DNA of 64,000 bases from positions 1 through 64,000 of the forward strand of contig JAFZIK010000020.1 of the NCBI GenBank assembly GCA_017554405.1, written 5' to 3'. Made by a program: the position numbers and the translations under genes. The DNA comes from Clostridia bacterium. Its GTDB lineage: Bacteria; Bacillota; Clostridia; Oscillospirales; Acutalibacteraceae. This document shows, in pieces, positions 34,434 to 44,876 of the stretch (positions within the stretch are counted from its first letter, which is position 1; each line of letters begins with the position of its first letter). Below the pieces are notes generated by a model, which saw nothing but the letters and a program-made list of their open reading frames with translations, did no database searches and was not told the origin of the DNA.

Positions 34434-35345
34434 TTATTTTAAAAACTCAAGTATATCGTTTGCCGATTCTTCGCGGCAGGTATCGTTATGTATCTCGTGG
34501 CGGCAGTTTTCATAAAGCTTCATTTTTACGTTACAGCCGTTATCCGTAAGCCCGTTATATACCGCGGTGACGCCCTTGCCGTAATCGCCTACCGGGTCTT
34601 CCGCGCCCGATATCAGCAGGACAGGCAGGTCCTTACGCATATTTTTAAACCAAACGGGTTTATTGCAAAGGGCGTTAAGTTTTACCAGGTCCTCAAGCGC
34701 CGAAAGGGTAAAACGGAAGGTGCAAAGCGGGTCGGCGGCATAGGCGGCTTTTACCGCTTCGTCCTTTGTAAGCCAGCCGTATTTTCCCTCGCCGGGGAAC
34801 CGCTTGTTATAGGTCCCGAACGCCATATTCTCTATGAAGCCGGAATATCCGCGCGCGCCTTTAAAAAGTTTTAAAAGTTTGCACAGCGCTATTCCCGCCG
34901 GCGCCGCCGGATTGGGTCCGCCCGTTCCGCAGATTATAAGCTTATCTATCTTATCGCCGTATTTTTCTGCGGTAAGGCGCACTATAAAGGAACCCATACT
35001 GTGCCCCATAAGGTAATAGGGCAGGTCGGGGTATTCCTTTTTTATTTCATCCGAAAAACGGATAACGTCCTCAACAAGGTATTTATAACCGTTCTTTTTT
35101 GCTATAAAGCCGCGCTCGTTCTCGCTCGCGGTTTTGCCGTGACCTAAATTATCAAAGCCGCAGGCGACGTATCCCGCCTCCGCGATCTTGTTAAGAAGCG
35201 GAGTATACCTGCCTATATACTCGGTCATACCGTGAACAAGGTGAAATATGCCCTTAGGCGAACCCTCAGGCAAATACACAACGCCGCAAAGGGTATGGAC
35301 GCCATCGCTCGATAAAACCTTTACTTCTTTGCTTTCGATACTCAT
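34434..35345 (-). CDS. Alpha/beta hydrolase, monoacylglycerol lipase/lysophospholipase-like
   Basis: 303 residues of the serine aminopeptidase S33 type. Oxyanion His-Gly is in 'IFHLVHGMTEYIGRYTPLL'. Nucleophile Ser116 is in YYLMGHSMGSFIVR, the acid is probably Asp in 'LLISGAEDPVGDYG', and His in 'YENCRHEIHND'. No signal peptide, so cytosolic. Its start is 3 bases after glpK, and glycerol released by a lipase would feed GlpK, so monoglyceride use is plausible. Activity on other esters cannot be excluded. Confidence 0.85.
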   Translation of the reverse strand: MSIESKEVKVLSSDGVHTLCGVVYLPEGSPKGIFHLVHGMTEYIGRYTPLLNKIAEAGYVACGFDNLGHGKTASENERGFIAKKNGYKYLVEDVIRFSDEIKKEYPDLPYYLMGHSMGSFIVRLTAEKYGDKIDKLIICGTGGPNPAAPAGIALCKLLKLFKGARGYSGFIENMAFGTYNKRFPGEGKYGWLTKDEAVKAAYAADPLCTFRFTLSALEDLVKLNALCNKPVWFKNMRKDLPVLLISGAEDPVGDYGKGVTAVYNGLTDNGCNVKMKLYENCRHEIHNDTCREESANDILEFLK

Positions 35346-35348
35346 TTT

Positions 35349-36842
35349 TTATCCCTCCGTATGAAAGGTGACGGCGCTTTTTACCGCCTGTTTCCAGCCG
35401 GATACGAGTTTTTCCCTTTTGGAATTATCTATCGCCGGAACAAAAGCGCTTGCTTCTTGCTTTTTTTCCGCCAGCGCCTGACGGCTGCGGAAAAAGCCGC
35501 AGGTAAGCCCGGCAAGCAACGCCGCGCCAAGCGCCGTTGCCTCGGCGTTTTTAGGTCTTATGACCCTTGCCGCCGAAATATCCGCCTGGAACTGCATAAG
35601 AAAATTATTGCGGGAGGCGCCGCCGTCCACCTTTATTTCCTTTATCTCCGAGCCGGCGTCCTCCGCCATGGCGGTTATAAGGTCGTTCGTCTGGTAAGCG
35701 ATCGATTCAAGGCAGGCGCGAACGATATGATCCCTGCCCGTGCCGCGGGTTATGCCGCATATCGTTCCCCTTGCATACATATCCCAGTAAGGGGTGCCAA
35801 GCCCCGAAAACGCCGGAACGATATAAACCCCGCCCGAATCCTTGACCCTGTTCGCCGCCTCTTCGCTCTCGGCGGCATTTGATATAAGCTTCAGTTCATC
35901 GCGCACCCACTGTATCACGGCGCCGCCTATGAAAACGCTGCCCTCAAGCGCGTATTGCGCCGGCTCGCCTTCGAGGGTGGCGGCAACGGTTGTAACAAGC
36001 CCGTTATTGCTTTTTACCGCCCGTTCGCCGGTGTTCATAAGAAGAAAACAACCGGTGCCGTAGGTGTTCTTTATGTCGCCGGCATTAAAGCAGTGCTGAC
36101 CGAAAAGCGCCGCCTGCTGATCGCCCGCGATACCGCAGACCGGGACCGTGACCCCGGCTATTTCGATATCCCCGAAGTTGCTACCGCTCGGTTTTACCTC
36201 GGGCAGCATACAGCGCGGAACGCCGAAGATATCCAAAAGCTTATCATCCCAAGAAAGGGTATGGATATTAAAAAGCATGGTGCGCGAAGCGTTGGTGGTA
36301 TCGGTGGCAAACACCTTTCCGCACGAAAGCTTCCATAAAAGGTAGGTGTCCACCGTGCCGAAAAGAAGTTCTCCCCGTTCGGCGCGTTCGCGCGCGCCCT
36401 CTGCGTTATCGAGTATCCATTTTATCTTGGTGGCGCTGAAGTAGGCGTCTATTTTAAGACCGGTCGTTTCGGTTATATACTGCTCGTAGCCTTCCTTTTT
36501 GAGCGCCTCGCACATATCGGCGGTCCTGCGGCACTGCCATACTATCGCGTTATAGACCGGCTTTCCGGTCGCCTTATCCCAAACAACGGTAGTCTCGCGC
36601 TGGTTTGTGATACCCACCGCCGCTATATCATCGGGCGCGGCGCCCGCCGCTTCGATCGCCTCGGTTATCGATCGATACTGCGCCGCGAATATTTCCTCGG
36701 GGTCGTGCTCAACAAAAGAAGGCTCGGGGTATATCTGGGTAAACTCGTGCTGAGCCACGCTGACCGCGCGGCAGTCTTTATCAAAGAGTATCGCTCTCGC
36801 GCTTGTTGTTCCCTCATCGAGGGTAAGAATATATTTTTTCAT
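35349..36842 (-). CDS. glpK: Glycerol kinase
   Basis: 497 residues, full length. FGGY signatures: '[47 protein letters not shown]', '[30 protein letters not shown]', and '[18 protein letters not shown]...[12 protein letters not shown]' near the end. It makes glycerol-3-phosphate. The usual partner glpF or glpO is absent here, and the gene sits between alr and the hydrolase, which suggests a link to membrane lipid or teichoic acid supply rather than a dedicated glycerol operon. Confidence 0.96.
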   Translation of the reverse strand: MKKYILTLDEGTTSARAILFDKDCRAVSVAQHEFTQIYPEPSFVEHDPEEIFAAQYRSITEAIEAAGAAPDDIAAVGITNQRETTVVWDKATGKPVYNAIVWQCRRTADMCEALKKEGYEQYITETTGLKIDAYFSATKIKWILDNAEGARERAERGELLFGTVDTYLLWKLSCGKVFATDTTNASRTMLFNIHTLSWDDKLLDIFGVPRCMLPEVKPSGSNFGDIEIAGVTVPVCGIAGDQQAALFGQHCFNAGDIKNTYGTGCFLLMNTGERAVKSNNGLVTTVAATLEGEPAQYALEGSVFIGGAVIQWVRDELKLISNAAESEEAANRVKDSGGVYIVPAFSGLGTPYWDMYARGTICGITRGTGRDHIVRACLESIAYQTNDLITAMAEDAGSEIKEIKVDGGASRNNFLMQFQADISAARVIRPKNAEATALGAALLAGLTCGFFRSRQALAEKKQEASAFVPAIDNSKREKLVSGWKQAVKSAVTFHTEG

Positions 36843-36890
36843 AACTTCCTCCTGCAGACTTACCGACAGTAAGTCTATGATAAGTCTATG

Positions 36891-38021
36891 TCAATCGGTC
36901 AGTATCCTCTCTACCCTCTGCCCTACGCCGCACACAATCTCATAGTTTATTGTGCCGCAAAGCCGCGCCACCTCGTCTACGGGGATATCCCCGCCGAAGA
37001 GTATGACCTCGTCGCCCGGGGTCACGCCCTCTATATCGCTTACGTCCACCATAAACTGATCCATGCATATCCTGCCGACCACCTTTGCGCGCCTGCCGCG
37101 AACAAGGACTTCGCCCTTGTTTGAAAGCAAACGGGGGTATCCGTCGGCATAACCCGCCGCAACGGTGGCGATCCTCATATCCTTTTTTGCCTTAAAGGTC
37201 ATACCGTAGCTTACAGTTGCTCCGGCTTTGACCGTTTTAACAAAGGATACGACCGATTTAAGGGTCATGGCAGGGCGAAGGTCAAGCCCGGTATCGAAGC
37301 CTGCGTCGGGCTTAAGACCGTATAGTATTATCCCGGGGCGGACCGCGCCGCAGGTGTATTTGCCGCGGCAAAGCGCCGCCGAATTATCGCAGTGCACCGT
37401 TTCTATCGCGTATCCCGCCTCTTTTATCGCCTGAACTCCAGCCGAAAAGCGCTCATACTGCGCCTTGGTCGCCTCGGTATCAAAGGGAGCGTCCGAATCG
37501 GCTGCCGCAAAGTGGGTGAATACGCCTTCGGGATCAAGGCATTCAAGCCCCGCGGCGGCTATCGCGTCGTTTATTCCCTGAAGCGAGGAGTCACGCAGAT
37601 CGAAGCCGATCCTGCCCATACCGGTATCAAGCTTCAAATGTATCTTTACCGTAACGCCGGCGCTCTTTGCCGCCGCCGATAACCGCTTTGCCTGTTCATA
37701 GGAATAAACGCACTGCGCTATACCGTTTTGCGCCAGCTCCTTTGCCCAGTCCTCCGGAGTGTAGCCGAGTATCAGTATCGGTTTTTTTATGTCGTATTCC
37801 CGCAAAAGGAGCGCCTCTTTGATGTTGGAAACGGCAAACCCGTCCGCCCCGTTTTGCTCTAAAAGCGGCGCAACGAGCGCCGCGCCGTGCCCGTAAGCAT
37901 CCGCCTTGACCACGGCGAATATCCGGGCGCCGCCGGCGCGCTTTTTTATCTCTTTAAAATTTTGGATAAGGGCGCCTTTGCTTATTTCCGCCCAGGTCCT
38001 TCTTAAAACCTTCAAAACCAT
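36891..38021 (-). CDS. alr: Alanine racemase
   Basis: About 376 residues. The PLP Lys is in 'FAVVKADAYGHGAALVAPLLEQNGADGFAVSNIKEALLLR'. The second catalytic Tyr is probably in 'VSYGMTFKAKKDMRIATVAAGYADGYPRLLSN', and 'RGRRAKVVGRICMDQFMVDVSDI' is the C-terminal beta-domain signature. It provides D-alanine for peptidoglycan. The start is uncertain: GTG 38024, ATG 38021 and TTG 38015 are all in frame behind a weak GGGTG site. The gap to ychF is only 12-15 bases. Confidence 0.95.
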   Translation of the reverse strand: MVLKVLRRTWAEISKGALIQNFKEIKKRAGGARIFAVVKADAYGHGAALVAPLLEQNGADGFAVSNIKEALLLREYDIKKPILILGYTPEDWAKELAQNGIAQCVYSYEQAKRLSAAAKSAGVTVKIHLKLDTGMGRIGFDLRDSSLQGINDAIAAAGLECLDPEGVFTHFAAADSDAPFDTEATKAQYERFSAGVQAIKEAGYAIETVHCDNSAALCRGKYTCGAVRPGIILYGLKPDAGFDTGLDLRPAMTLKSVVSFVKTVKAGATVSYGMTFKAKKDMRIATVAAGYADGYPRLLSNKGEVLVRGRRAKVVGRICMDQFMVDVSDIEGVTPGDEVILFGGDIPVDEVARLCGTINYEIVCGVGQRVERILTD

Positions 38022-38036
38022 CACACCCGATATATA

Positions 38037-39137
38037 TTATACGTTGAACCGGAAGAGAACTATGTCGCCGTCCTGCATAACGTATTCCTTGCCCTCGCTT
38101 CTAACAAGGCCCTTTTCCTTTGCCGCCGCCATATTTCCGCCAGCCGCCATAAAATCATCGTATGCCACGACCTCGGCGCGTATAAAGCCACGTTCAAAAT
38201 CGCTGTGTATCTTGCCCGCCGCCTGCGGCGCCTTGGTGCCTTTCTCTATGGTCCACGCCCGCACCTCCGGCTTGCCGGCGGTAAGATAGGATATAAGACC
38301 CAAAAGCGAATAGCATTTCTGTATCATGCGATCAAGACCCGAACGCTCGAGCCCCAACTCGCCTAAAAAGAGCATTTTTTCTTCATCGTCGAGCGTGGCG
38401 ATCTCGGCTTCAAGTGCGGCGCAGATAGGCAGTATCTCGGCGTTTTCGCTTTCGGCTATCGCCTTTACCTTTAAATACTTTTCGTTCTGCTCTATGCCGC
38501 TTTTGAAATCTTCTTCGCTCATATTGCAGGCGTAAATCACCGGCTTATAGGATAAAAGCGCCGTGGTTTTCAGTATTTCCTTTTCAAAATCCTCGTTTGC
38601 CTCTATGCTTCGCGCGCTCTTGCCGCTTTCAAGGTGCTCGGTAAGGCGTTTTAAAAAGTCTACCTCGCCCTGCATTTTTTTATCGCCTTTAAGCGCCTTT
38701 TGCGCTTTATCGAGGCGGCGCGCCACTATTTCAAGGTCCGAAAGTATCAGCTCGATATTTATCGTTTCGATATCGCGGACCGGGTCTACCGAGCCCTCAA
38801 CGTGAATGATATCGTCGCTTTCAAAACAGCGAACAACGTGCACTATCGCATCTACCTCGCGGATGTTAGATAAAAACTTGTTGCCGAGCCCCTCGCCGCC
38901 GGAGGCGCCGCGCACAAGACCGGCTATATCAACAAACTCTATAACCGCGGGTGTGAATTTATCCGGCTTATATATCTCCGCCAGTTTTTCAAGCCGCTGG
39001 TCGGGCACGCTTACCATACCCACGTTGGGCTCTATGGTGCAAAAAGGATAGTTTGCCGAAGCCGCGCCGGCGTTTGTTATGGCGTTAAAGAGGGTCGATT
39101 TGCCTACGTTGGGCAGGCCCACCATTCCGAGTTTCAT
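38037..39137 (-). CDS. ychF: YchF/OLA1-family ribosome-binding ATPase
   Basis: 366 residues, usual size. The N-terminal G domain ([38 protein letters not shown]) has a degenerate G4 favouring ATP. A coiled-coil insertion lies around residues 120-200 ([32 protein letters not shown]). The C-terminal TGS domain ends in '[20 protein letters not shown]'. First gene of the ychF-alr-glpK-hydrolase transcript. It binds ribosomes and modulates stress translation. Confidence 0.96.
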   Translation of the reverse strand: MKLGMVGLPNVGKSTLFNAITNAGAASANYPFCTIEPNVGMVSVPDQRLEKLAEIYKPDKFTPAVIEFVDIAGLVRGASGGEGLGNKFLSNIREVDAIVHVVRCFESDDIIHVEGSVDPVRDIETINIELILSDLEIVARRLDKAQKALKGDKKMQGEVDFLKRLTEHLESGKSARSIEANEDFEKEILKTTALLSYKPVIYACNMSEEDFKSGIEQNEKYLKVKAIAESENAEILPICAALEAEIATLDDEEKMLFLGELGLERSGLDRMIQKCYSLLGLISYLTAGKPEVRAWTIEKGTKAPQAAGKIHSDFERGFIRAEVVAYDDFMAAGGNMAAAKEKGLVRSEGKEYVMQDGDIVLFRFNV

Positions 39138-39281
39138 CAGTTCTTTGCCTCCTGTGCTTCTTAATACCCGTTAATTATATTATATTTTAAAGAAAATTGC
39201 AATTTTTTTAAAAAAAACATTTTAAATTTTATTATTTTATAGTATAATACTTTTATAACAAGTAGATTGGGAGGGTGTGCC

Positions 39282-40235
39282 TTGAAAACAGGTTATAAAA
39301 TTTCCCTTGATAAGATAGTGGATGAATTTTCGCTTGAACAGCTTTGTATGCCGAGACCGGGCGCCGAGATCTTTGTTACGACCCCGGAAATAAACCGCCC
39401 GGGGCTTCAGTTCGCGGGGTATTTTGAATACTTCGCACCCGAACGCATACAGATACTAGGAATCAGCGAGATCGAGTTTTTGCGCCGGTTTACCGAGGAA
39501 AAGGCGCGCGAAAGGATAGAAAAATTCTTCGCCGACGCCCCTGTGGCGGTGATAATCGCAAGAGGACTGCGAGTTGAGGATTATTACATAGAGATAGCGC
39601 AAAAATACGGCGTGCCGCTTCTGCGCACGAGTGAGACCACATCCGACCTTGCCGCCGCGCTTATCGCCTTTTTGAATCTTCATCTTGCGCCCCGCATAAC
39701 CCGCCACGGCGTTTTTGTTGAGGTATACGGCGAAGGTATACTTATCCTCGGCGAAAGCGGGATAGGCAAAAGCGAAACGGCGATAGAGCTCGTTAAGCGC
39801 GGTCACCGCCTTATTGCCGACGACGCGGTGGAGATAAAGCGGGTATCGAGCAAATCGCTTATCGGCTCTGCGCCCGATAACATAAGGCATTTTATAGAGC
39901 TTCGCGGCATAGGGATAATAAACGCCAGCCGAATATTCGGTATAGGCGCGGTAAAGCCCACCGAAAAGGTAGACCTTGTTATAAACCTTGAGGTATGGGA
40001 CGTTAACAAGGTATACGACCGTATGGGCATGGAGAATCAGACCACCGAGATACTGGGGCTTGAGATCCCCTCTATCACGATACCGGTAAAGCCGGGCAGA
40101 AACCTCGCCGTAATAATCGAGGTAGCCGCTATGAACAGCCGCCAGAAGAAGCTTGGCTATAACGCGGCGGAGGATCTGCTCAAGCGCCTCGGCATGAGCG
40201 GGGATGAAAACGACCGGCAAGAGGCGAAAAAATGA
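39282..40235 (+). CDS. hprK: HPr kinase/phosphorylase
   Basis: 317 residues from a TTG at 39282 with GGGAGG 7 bases upstream (the in-frame TTG at 39267 lies before the ribosome site). Walker A is residues 157-164 (GESGIGKS), the phosphate-site His142 region is 'RHGVFVEVYGEG', and the HprK signature 'VDLVINLEVWDVNKVYDRMG' follows. It phosphorylates HPr Ser46, controlling carbon catabolite repression. It heads a long operon, and its last codons overlap the next start (ATGA). Confidence 0.96.
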   Translation: MKTGYKISLDKIVDEFSLEQLCMPRPGAEIFVTTPEINRPGLQFAGYFEYFAPERIQILGISEIEFLRRFTEEKARERIEKFFADAPVAVIIARGLRVEDYYIEIAQKYGVPLLRTSETTSDLAAALIAFLNLHLAPRITRHGVFVEVYGEGILILGESGIGKSETAIELVKRGHRLIADDAVEIKRVSSKSLIGSAPDNIRHFIELRGIGIINASRIFGIGAVKPTEKVDLVINLEVWDVNKVYDRMGMENQTTEILGLEIPSITIPVKPGRNLAVIIEVAAMNSRQKKLGYNAAEDLLKRLGMSGDENDRQEAKK

Positions 40236-41905
40236 GAGAAACACTTAAAGTAAAGTTTATATCGGCTTTGGAAAAATGCAGGTTAAACGAGGATTTTAAC
40301 AGCAAAAAAGAGCAAAAGAAAATCTCGCTTTTAAAGAACGAGCACCAGTCGGTCCAACTGCTTATGCGTGAATCGAGCGGCGTTGCCACCCGCATTATAT
40401 CAAAGGTCAGGGTGGTATCCGACCTTGCCGGTTTTATAACGGTCAGGAACGTTGAGCAGGTATACGTTCCCATGGCGGTGGGCAAGGGCTGCGGCGACGG
40501 TAACTACATAGCTACAGAGCCGGGGCTTTTTCCGGATTTGCTGACACCTCTTCGCTATGATAACTCCGCGATCATTCCGCCCGACCAGCTAAGATGCCTT
40601 TGGATAGATATTAAACCGGATGAAGGCGCACAGGGCGGCGTTTACCCGCTCAAAATAGAACTTTATTCGGAGGACGGCGGCGAGCTCTACGCCGAAGCCG
40701 CGATCGATATCGAGATAATCGACGCCGTTTTGCCCGAGACCGACCGCCTTTACACTCAGTGGTTTTACGTAGACTGCCTTGCAGATTATTATAACGTTCC
40801 GGTATGGTCGGAGCGCCACTGGCAGATAATAGAAAACTTTATATCCTCGGCGGCGGCGGGCGGGATAAATATGATACTTACGCCGATATTCACGGTGCCG
40901 CTCGATACCAAGGTGGGCGGCGAGCGCCCCACGGCTCAGCTTACCGTTATAACCGTAAAGAACGGCGAATATATATTCGGATTCGACCGGCTCGACCGCT
41001 GGATAGATATGCTTTTGCGGCATAACATAAAGAAAATTGAAATGAGCCACCTTTTCACCCAGTGGGGCGCCGCGCACGCGCCCAAGATAGTGGCGAACGT
41101 AAACGGCAAAGAACAGCAGATATTCGGCTGGCAGACAGATTCCTGCGGCGAGGATTACGTTAAATTCTTAAGGGCGTTCCTTTCGGCGCTTATACCCCAC
41201 CTTGAGCAAAAGGGCGTTAAGGATATGTGCTGTTTCCATATTTCGGATGAGCCGAACGTAAAGCACCTTGATACCTATATGAAAGCCAAGGCTGGTATCG
41301 CCGATCTGCTCGAGGGGCTATCGGTGATCGACGCGCTCTCAGATTATAACTTTTACAAAACCGGAGCTGTATCCACCCCGGTGCCGGCCTGCGACGAGAT
41401 AGAGCCGTTTATAAAGGGCGGCGTATCTCCGCTTTGGACCTACTACTGCTGCGTTCAGTCAAAGGAGGTCCCTAACAGATTTGTTGCCATGCCCTCGGCG
41501 CGAAACAGGATAATGGGCGTTCTTGAATACAGGTATAACGTCCGCGGGTTTTTGCAGTGGGGCTTTAACTTCTATTACAACAGGTTTTCCGATACACTTA
41601 TAAATCCCTTTGCGGATAACTGCGGCGATTATTTTGTTCCCGCGGGCGATGCGTTCAGCGTTTACCCCAAGGCGGACGGCACCGCCCTTGATACTATCCA
41701 TTTTCTCGTGTTCAAACATTCAAGAGAGGATATACGGGCGTTTGAACTGCTCGAGAATCTTACCTCCAAAGAATACGTTACGGATATTATAAACGCGGGC
41801 GTCGGTTATGATATGACATTTAAAAAATACCCGACTGAAAGCGATTATATCCTCTCTTTAAGAGAGAGAGTAAATGAAGAAATTAAAAATCACATTGAAA
41901 AATAA
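40232..41905 (+). CDS. GH123-like protein (DUF4091), putative N-acetylgalactosaminidase
   Basis: 557 residues, no signal peptide. An N-terminal beta-sandwich ends near 'EIIDAVLPETDRLYTQWFYVDCLADYY', then a TIM-barrel half of the DUF4091 type. 'MCCFHISDEPNVKHLDTYMKAK' supplies the Asp-Glu pair that in GH123 works by substrate-assisted catalysis, and 'RFVAMPSARNRIMGVLEYRYNVRGFLQWGFNFYY' is the other family block. GH123 enzymes release GalNAc from glycosphingolipids. The next gene is a hexosamine 1-kinase, which supports an amino-sugar substrate. It overlaps hprK by 4 bases. Confidence 0.78.
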   Translation: MRETLKVKFISALEKCRLNEDFNSKKEQKKISLLKNEHQSVQLLMRESSGVATRIISKVRVVSDLAGFITVRNVEQVYVPMAVGKGCGDGNYIATEPGLFPDLLTPLRYDNSAIIPPDQLRCLWIDIKPDEGAQGGVYPLKIELYSEDGGELYAEAAIDIEIIDAVLPETDRLYTQWFYVDCLADYYNVPVWSERHWQIIENFISSAAAGGINMILTPIFTVPLDTKVGGERPTAQLTVITVKNGEYIFGFDRLDRWIDMLLRHNIKKIEMSHLFTQWGAAHAPKIVANVNGKEQQIFGWQTDSCGEDYVKFLRAFLSALIPHLEQKGVKDMCCFHISDEPNVKHLDTYMKAKAGIADLLEGLSVIDALSDYNFYKTGAVSTPVPACDEIEPFIKGGVSPLWTYYCCVQSKEVPNRFVAMPSARNRIMGVLEYRYNVRGFLQWGFNFYYNRFSDTLINPFADNCGDYFVPAGDAFSVYPKADGTALDTIHFLVFKHSREDIRAFELLENLTSKEYVTDIINAGVGYDMTFKKYPTESDYILSLRERVNEEIKNHIEK

Positions 41906-41915
41906 GGTGAAAGAT

Positions 41916-43004
41916 ATGGACGTTATAAAGCAGATCTGCCCGATACTGAGTGAATTTCGTTTGGGCGGCAAAATAGAGGCGGTGCGCCCCTACGGAAACG
42001 GGCACATAAACGATACCTTTTTGGTTGAAACATCCGGAGCCAACCCCGCAAAATACATATTCCAGCGGGTAAACCCCAACGTTTTCAAAAAACCCGTTCA
42101 GGTGATGAAAAACATCGAAAAGGTAACGGCGTTTTTAAAGGTCCGCTCGGATAGCGAACGCGAGGTTTTATCGCTCGTGCCGACGCTTGAGGGCAACACC
42201 TATTATGAGGACAAGGATAAAATCGTTTGGCGTGTATACAAATATATCGATAATTCGATATGCCTTGATATAGTTGAAGACCCCGCCGACTTTTACGAGT
42301 GCGCCTTTGCCTTCGGCTCGTTCCAGAAGAATCTTTCAAACTTCCCAGCCGATACGCTTTATGAAACAATACCCGATTTTCATAACACCCCCTCGCGCTA
42401 CGGCGATTTTCTGCGCGCGGTAAGCGAAAACAGATCGGGCAGAGCGGATACCGCAAAAGACGAGATCGAATTTGTTAAGGCGCGGCAGAGCTTTTATTCC
42501 TGCCTGATAGACGCCGAAAAGCGCGGCGACCTGCCGCTTCGCGTTACCCATAACGATACCAAATCCAATAACGTTATGCTGGATATAGCCACAAGAAAAG
42601 CGCTTTGCGTTATCGACCTTGATACCGTGATGCCGGGCTATTCGGTAACCGATTTCGGCGATGCGATACGCTTCGGCGCCTCTACCGCGGCGGAGGATGA
42701 ACCCGATCTTGATAAGGTGCATTTCGATATCGAACTTTACCGCGCCTATATGAAGGGTTTTCTTGACGGCTGCGGCGGCAAACTTAAAAACAGCGAAATA
42801 ATGCTCCTGCCCGAGGGCGCAAAAATGATGACGATCGAATGCGGTATGCGCTTTTTGGGCGACTATATAAACGGCGATACATATTTTAAGACCTCCTATC
42901 CCGAGCACAACCTCGTTCGGGCGCGGACCCAGCTAAAGCTCGTTCGCGAAATGGAGGAACAGTGGGAAGAAATGAAGAAGGAGGCGGCAAAATACTGCCT
43001 TTGA
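41916..43004 (+). CDS. NahK-like N-acetylhexosamine 1-kinase (phosphotransferase family)
   Basis: 362 residues. AAGGTG 6 bases before the ATG at 41916 (MDVIKQICPILSEFRLGG) fixes the start, which is 10 bases after the previous stop. Aminoglycoside-phosphotransferase fold: 'LRVTHNDTKSNNVMLD' is the catalytic loop and 'VIDLDTVMPGYSVTDFGDAIRFG' the magnesium-binding DxD-like loop. The N-terminal 'VRPYGNGHINDTFLVET' matches NahK of the bifidobacterial lacto-N-biose pathway, which makes GalNAc-1-P or GlcNAc-1-P. Function by similarity and context. Confidence 0.82.
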   Translation: MDVIKQICPILSEFRLGGKIEAVRPYGNGHINDTFLVETSGANPAKYIFQRVNPNVFKKPVQVMKNIEKVTAFLKVRSDSEREVLSLVPTLEGNTYYEDKDKIVWRVYKYIDNSICLDIVEDPADFYECAFAFGSFQKNLSNFPADTLYETIPDFHNTPSRYGDFLRAVSENRSGRADTAKDEIEFVKARQSFYSCLIDAEKRGDLPLRVTHNDTKSNNVMLDIATRKALCVIDLDTVMPGYSVTDFGDAIRFGASTAAEDEPDLDKVHFDIELYRAYMKGFLDGCGGKLKNSEIMLLPEGAKMMTIECGMRFLGDYINGDTYFKTSYPEHNLVRARTQLKLVREMEEQWEEMKKEAAKYCL

Positions 43005-43014
43005 TAAAAAGCTT

Positions 43015-43866
43015 ATGATTACCTTAAAAAACGAATTTATAACGGCAAAAATAAACGAGCTCGGAGCCGAGCTTAAGAGCCTTAACGCCTGCGGCACCGA
43101 GTATATATGGAACGGCGACCCGAAATACTGGGCGTGCTCCTGCCCCGTGCTGTTCCCGATATGCGGGGGATTAAAGGATGATAAATTCACCTTCGGCGGC
43201 AGAGAATGGACCCTTAAAAAGCACGGCTACGCCCGCCATAAGACCTTTAGCGTAGAGAGCAGCGGCGATACTTCGGCTGTGTTTTTAAGCGTTTCGGACG
43301 AAGATACAAAGGCGCAGTTCCCCTTTGATTACGAGCTTCGCATAATCTACACCCTATCGGGCAAAACACTTAAAATAGACTATTCGGTAAAGAATAAATC
43401 AAACGGAAATATGTATTTCAGTATAGGCTCGCACGAAGGGTATTTTACCCCCGAGGGCGTGGAGGAATACGACGTTTTATTCCCGCAAAAGGAGACTCTC
43501 GAGCGCCTTACCGTGGACGGCAACCTTTTAAACGGCAAAGCCGTGCCGGTAATAAAGGAAAGCGATACCCTGCCGCTTAAAAAGGAATATTTTTATGACG
43601 ACGCGCTTATATTCAAAGGCATAAAATCGCGCTCGGTCACCCTTAAAAACCGAAACGGCGGCAGAAGCGTAACGGTTGATTTTCCGGACGATAAATATTT
43701 TCTTATCTGGCAGAACCCCGGCGCGCCCTACGTTTGTTTGGAGCCCTGGAGCGGTATTCCCGACAGCGTGGATTCCACCGGCGATATCAGGGAAAAAGAG
43801 GGTATAATAACCCTCGGCGGCGGATGCGAGTATTTCCATACCCATTCTATAACAGTAAACTTATAA
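43015..43866 (+). CDS. Aldose 1-epimerase (galactose mutarotase-like)
   Basis: 283 residues, the shorter bacterial mutarotase-like branch. 'ITLKNEFITAKINELGAELKSLNACGTEYIWNGDPKYWACSCPVLFPICGGL' is the conserved start; 'KHGYARHKTFSVESSG' carries a catalytic-type His, and 'SIGSHEGYF' another. It interconverts alpha and beta forms of hexoses, likely galactose or amino sugars released by the upstream enzyme. 10 bases after the kinase gene. Confidence 0.9.
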   Translation: MITLKNEFITAKINELGAELKSLNACGTEYIWNGDPKYWACSCPVLFPICGGLKDDKFTFGGREWTLKKHGYARHKTFSVESSGDTSAVFLSVSDEDTKAQFPFDYELRIIYTLSGKTLKIDYSVKNKSNGNMYFSIGSHEGYFTPEGVEEYDVLFPQKETLERLTVDGNLLNGKAVPVIKESDTLPLKKEYFYDDALIFKGIKSRSVTLKNRNGGRSVTVDFPDDKYFLIWQNPGAPYVCLEPWSGIPDSVDSTGDIREKEGIITLGGGCEYFHTHSITVNL

Positions 43867-43887
43867 AACCGTAAGGAGCGGAATAAT

Positions 43888-44835
43888 ATGTATAGACTCG
43901 GAATCGATTTAGGCGGCACAAACATAGTTGCGGGCATAGTTGACGAAAACTTTAAGATCGTATCGAAAGCACAGATGAAAACCGAGGTCCCCCGCCCGGC
44001 GGAAGCCATTGCCGACGATATGGCGGCGGCGGCTTTAAAGGCGGCGAACTTTGCGGGAGTTACCCTTGACGAAATAGACAGCTTCGGCATAGGCACCCCC
44101 GGTTCGGTCCGGCAGGCGGACGGAGTTATTGTTTACGCCAATAATTTAGGGTTTAACGACGTTCCGATAGCCGATATGATGTTTGCGCGCACCGGAAAAA
44201 GGTTTTCGGTAGCCAATGATGCCGACAGCGCGGCATACGGCGAATTTATCGCCGGCGCCGGCAAGGGAACAAGGGATTTTGTTATGATAACGCTCGGCAC
44301 CGGCGTTGGCGGCGGCATTATAATCGACGGCAAGATACGCTCCGGCTTTAACGGCGCGGGCGGCGAGCTCGGGCATACCGTTATACAGATGAACGGCGAG
44401 GCCTGCACCTGCGGGCGGGACGGCTGCTTTGAAGCGTATGCCTCGGCAACGGCGCTTATCCGCCAGACCAAGCAGGCGATGATCAAGAATTCCAGCAGTA
44501 TCATGTGGGATATATGCGACGGCGACCTTTCAAAGGTAAACGGGCTTACCCCGTTTGACGCAATGCGCTCCGGCGATGAGACCGGCAAAAAGGTGGTCGA
44601 TACCTACATAAGCTACTTAAGCGTTGGTATCACCAACATAATAAACATTTTCCAGCCCGAGGTGTTCTGCATAGGCGGCGGCGTTTCCAAAGAGGGCGAT
44701 ACCATAATCAAGCCGCTTGAAAGAATAGTTCACAGCGATAACTACGCAAGAAGCATAGAAAAGAAAACCGTTATAAAGGCGGCTCAGCTCGGCAACGACG
44801 CCGGTATAATCGGCGCGGCTTATATAGGCAAATAA
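43888..44835 (+). CDS. ROK-family sugar kinase, glucokinase-like
   Basis: 315 residues. ATP site 'YRLGIDLGGTNIVAGIVDEN', sugar site 'GELGHTVIQMNGEACTCGRDGCFEAYASATAL' with the ROK zinc motif (CxCGxxGCxE), and catalytic Asp in 'SVANDADSAAYGEF'. No helix-turn-helix, so a kinase, not a repressor. Probably glucose or N-acetylglucosamine/mannose-type hexose phosphorylation, closing the hexosamine module. Confidence 0.92.
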   Translation: MYRLGIDLGGTNIVAGIVDENFKIVSKAQMKTEVPRPAEAIADDMAAAALKAANFAGVTLDEIDSFGIGTPGSVRQADGVIVYANNLGFNDVPIADMMFARTGKRFSVANDADSAAYGEFIAGAGKGTRDFVMITLGTGVGGGIIIDGKIRSGFNGAGGELGHTVIQMNGEACTCGRDGCFEAYASATALIRQTKQAMIKNSSSIMWDICDGDLSKVNGLTPFDAMRSGDETGKKVVDTYISYLSVGITNIINIFQPEVFCIGGGVSKEGDTIIKPLERIVHSDNYARSIEKKTVIKAAQLGNDAGIIGAAYIGK

Positions 44836-44876
44836 AGCCGCGAGTATCAGCCATAAAATCATAAAAGGGTGTTTTT

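Noticed and set aside
39456..40244. 262-codon frame antisense to hprK
   Set aside because: Antisense shadow; hprK motifs are complete on the plus strand.
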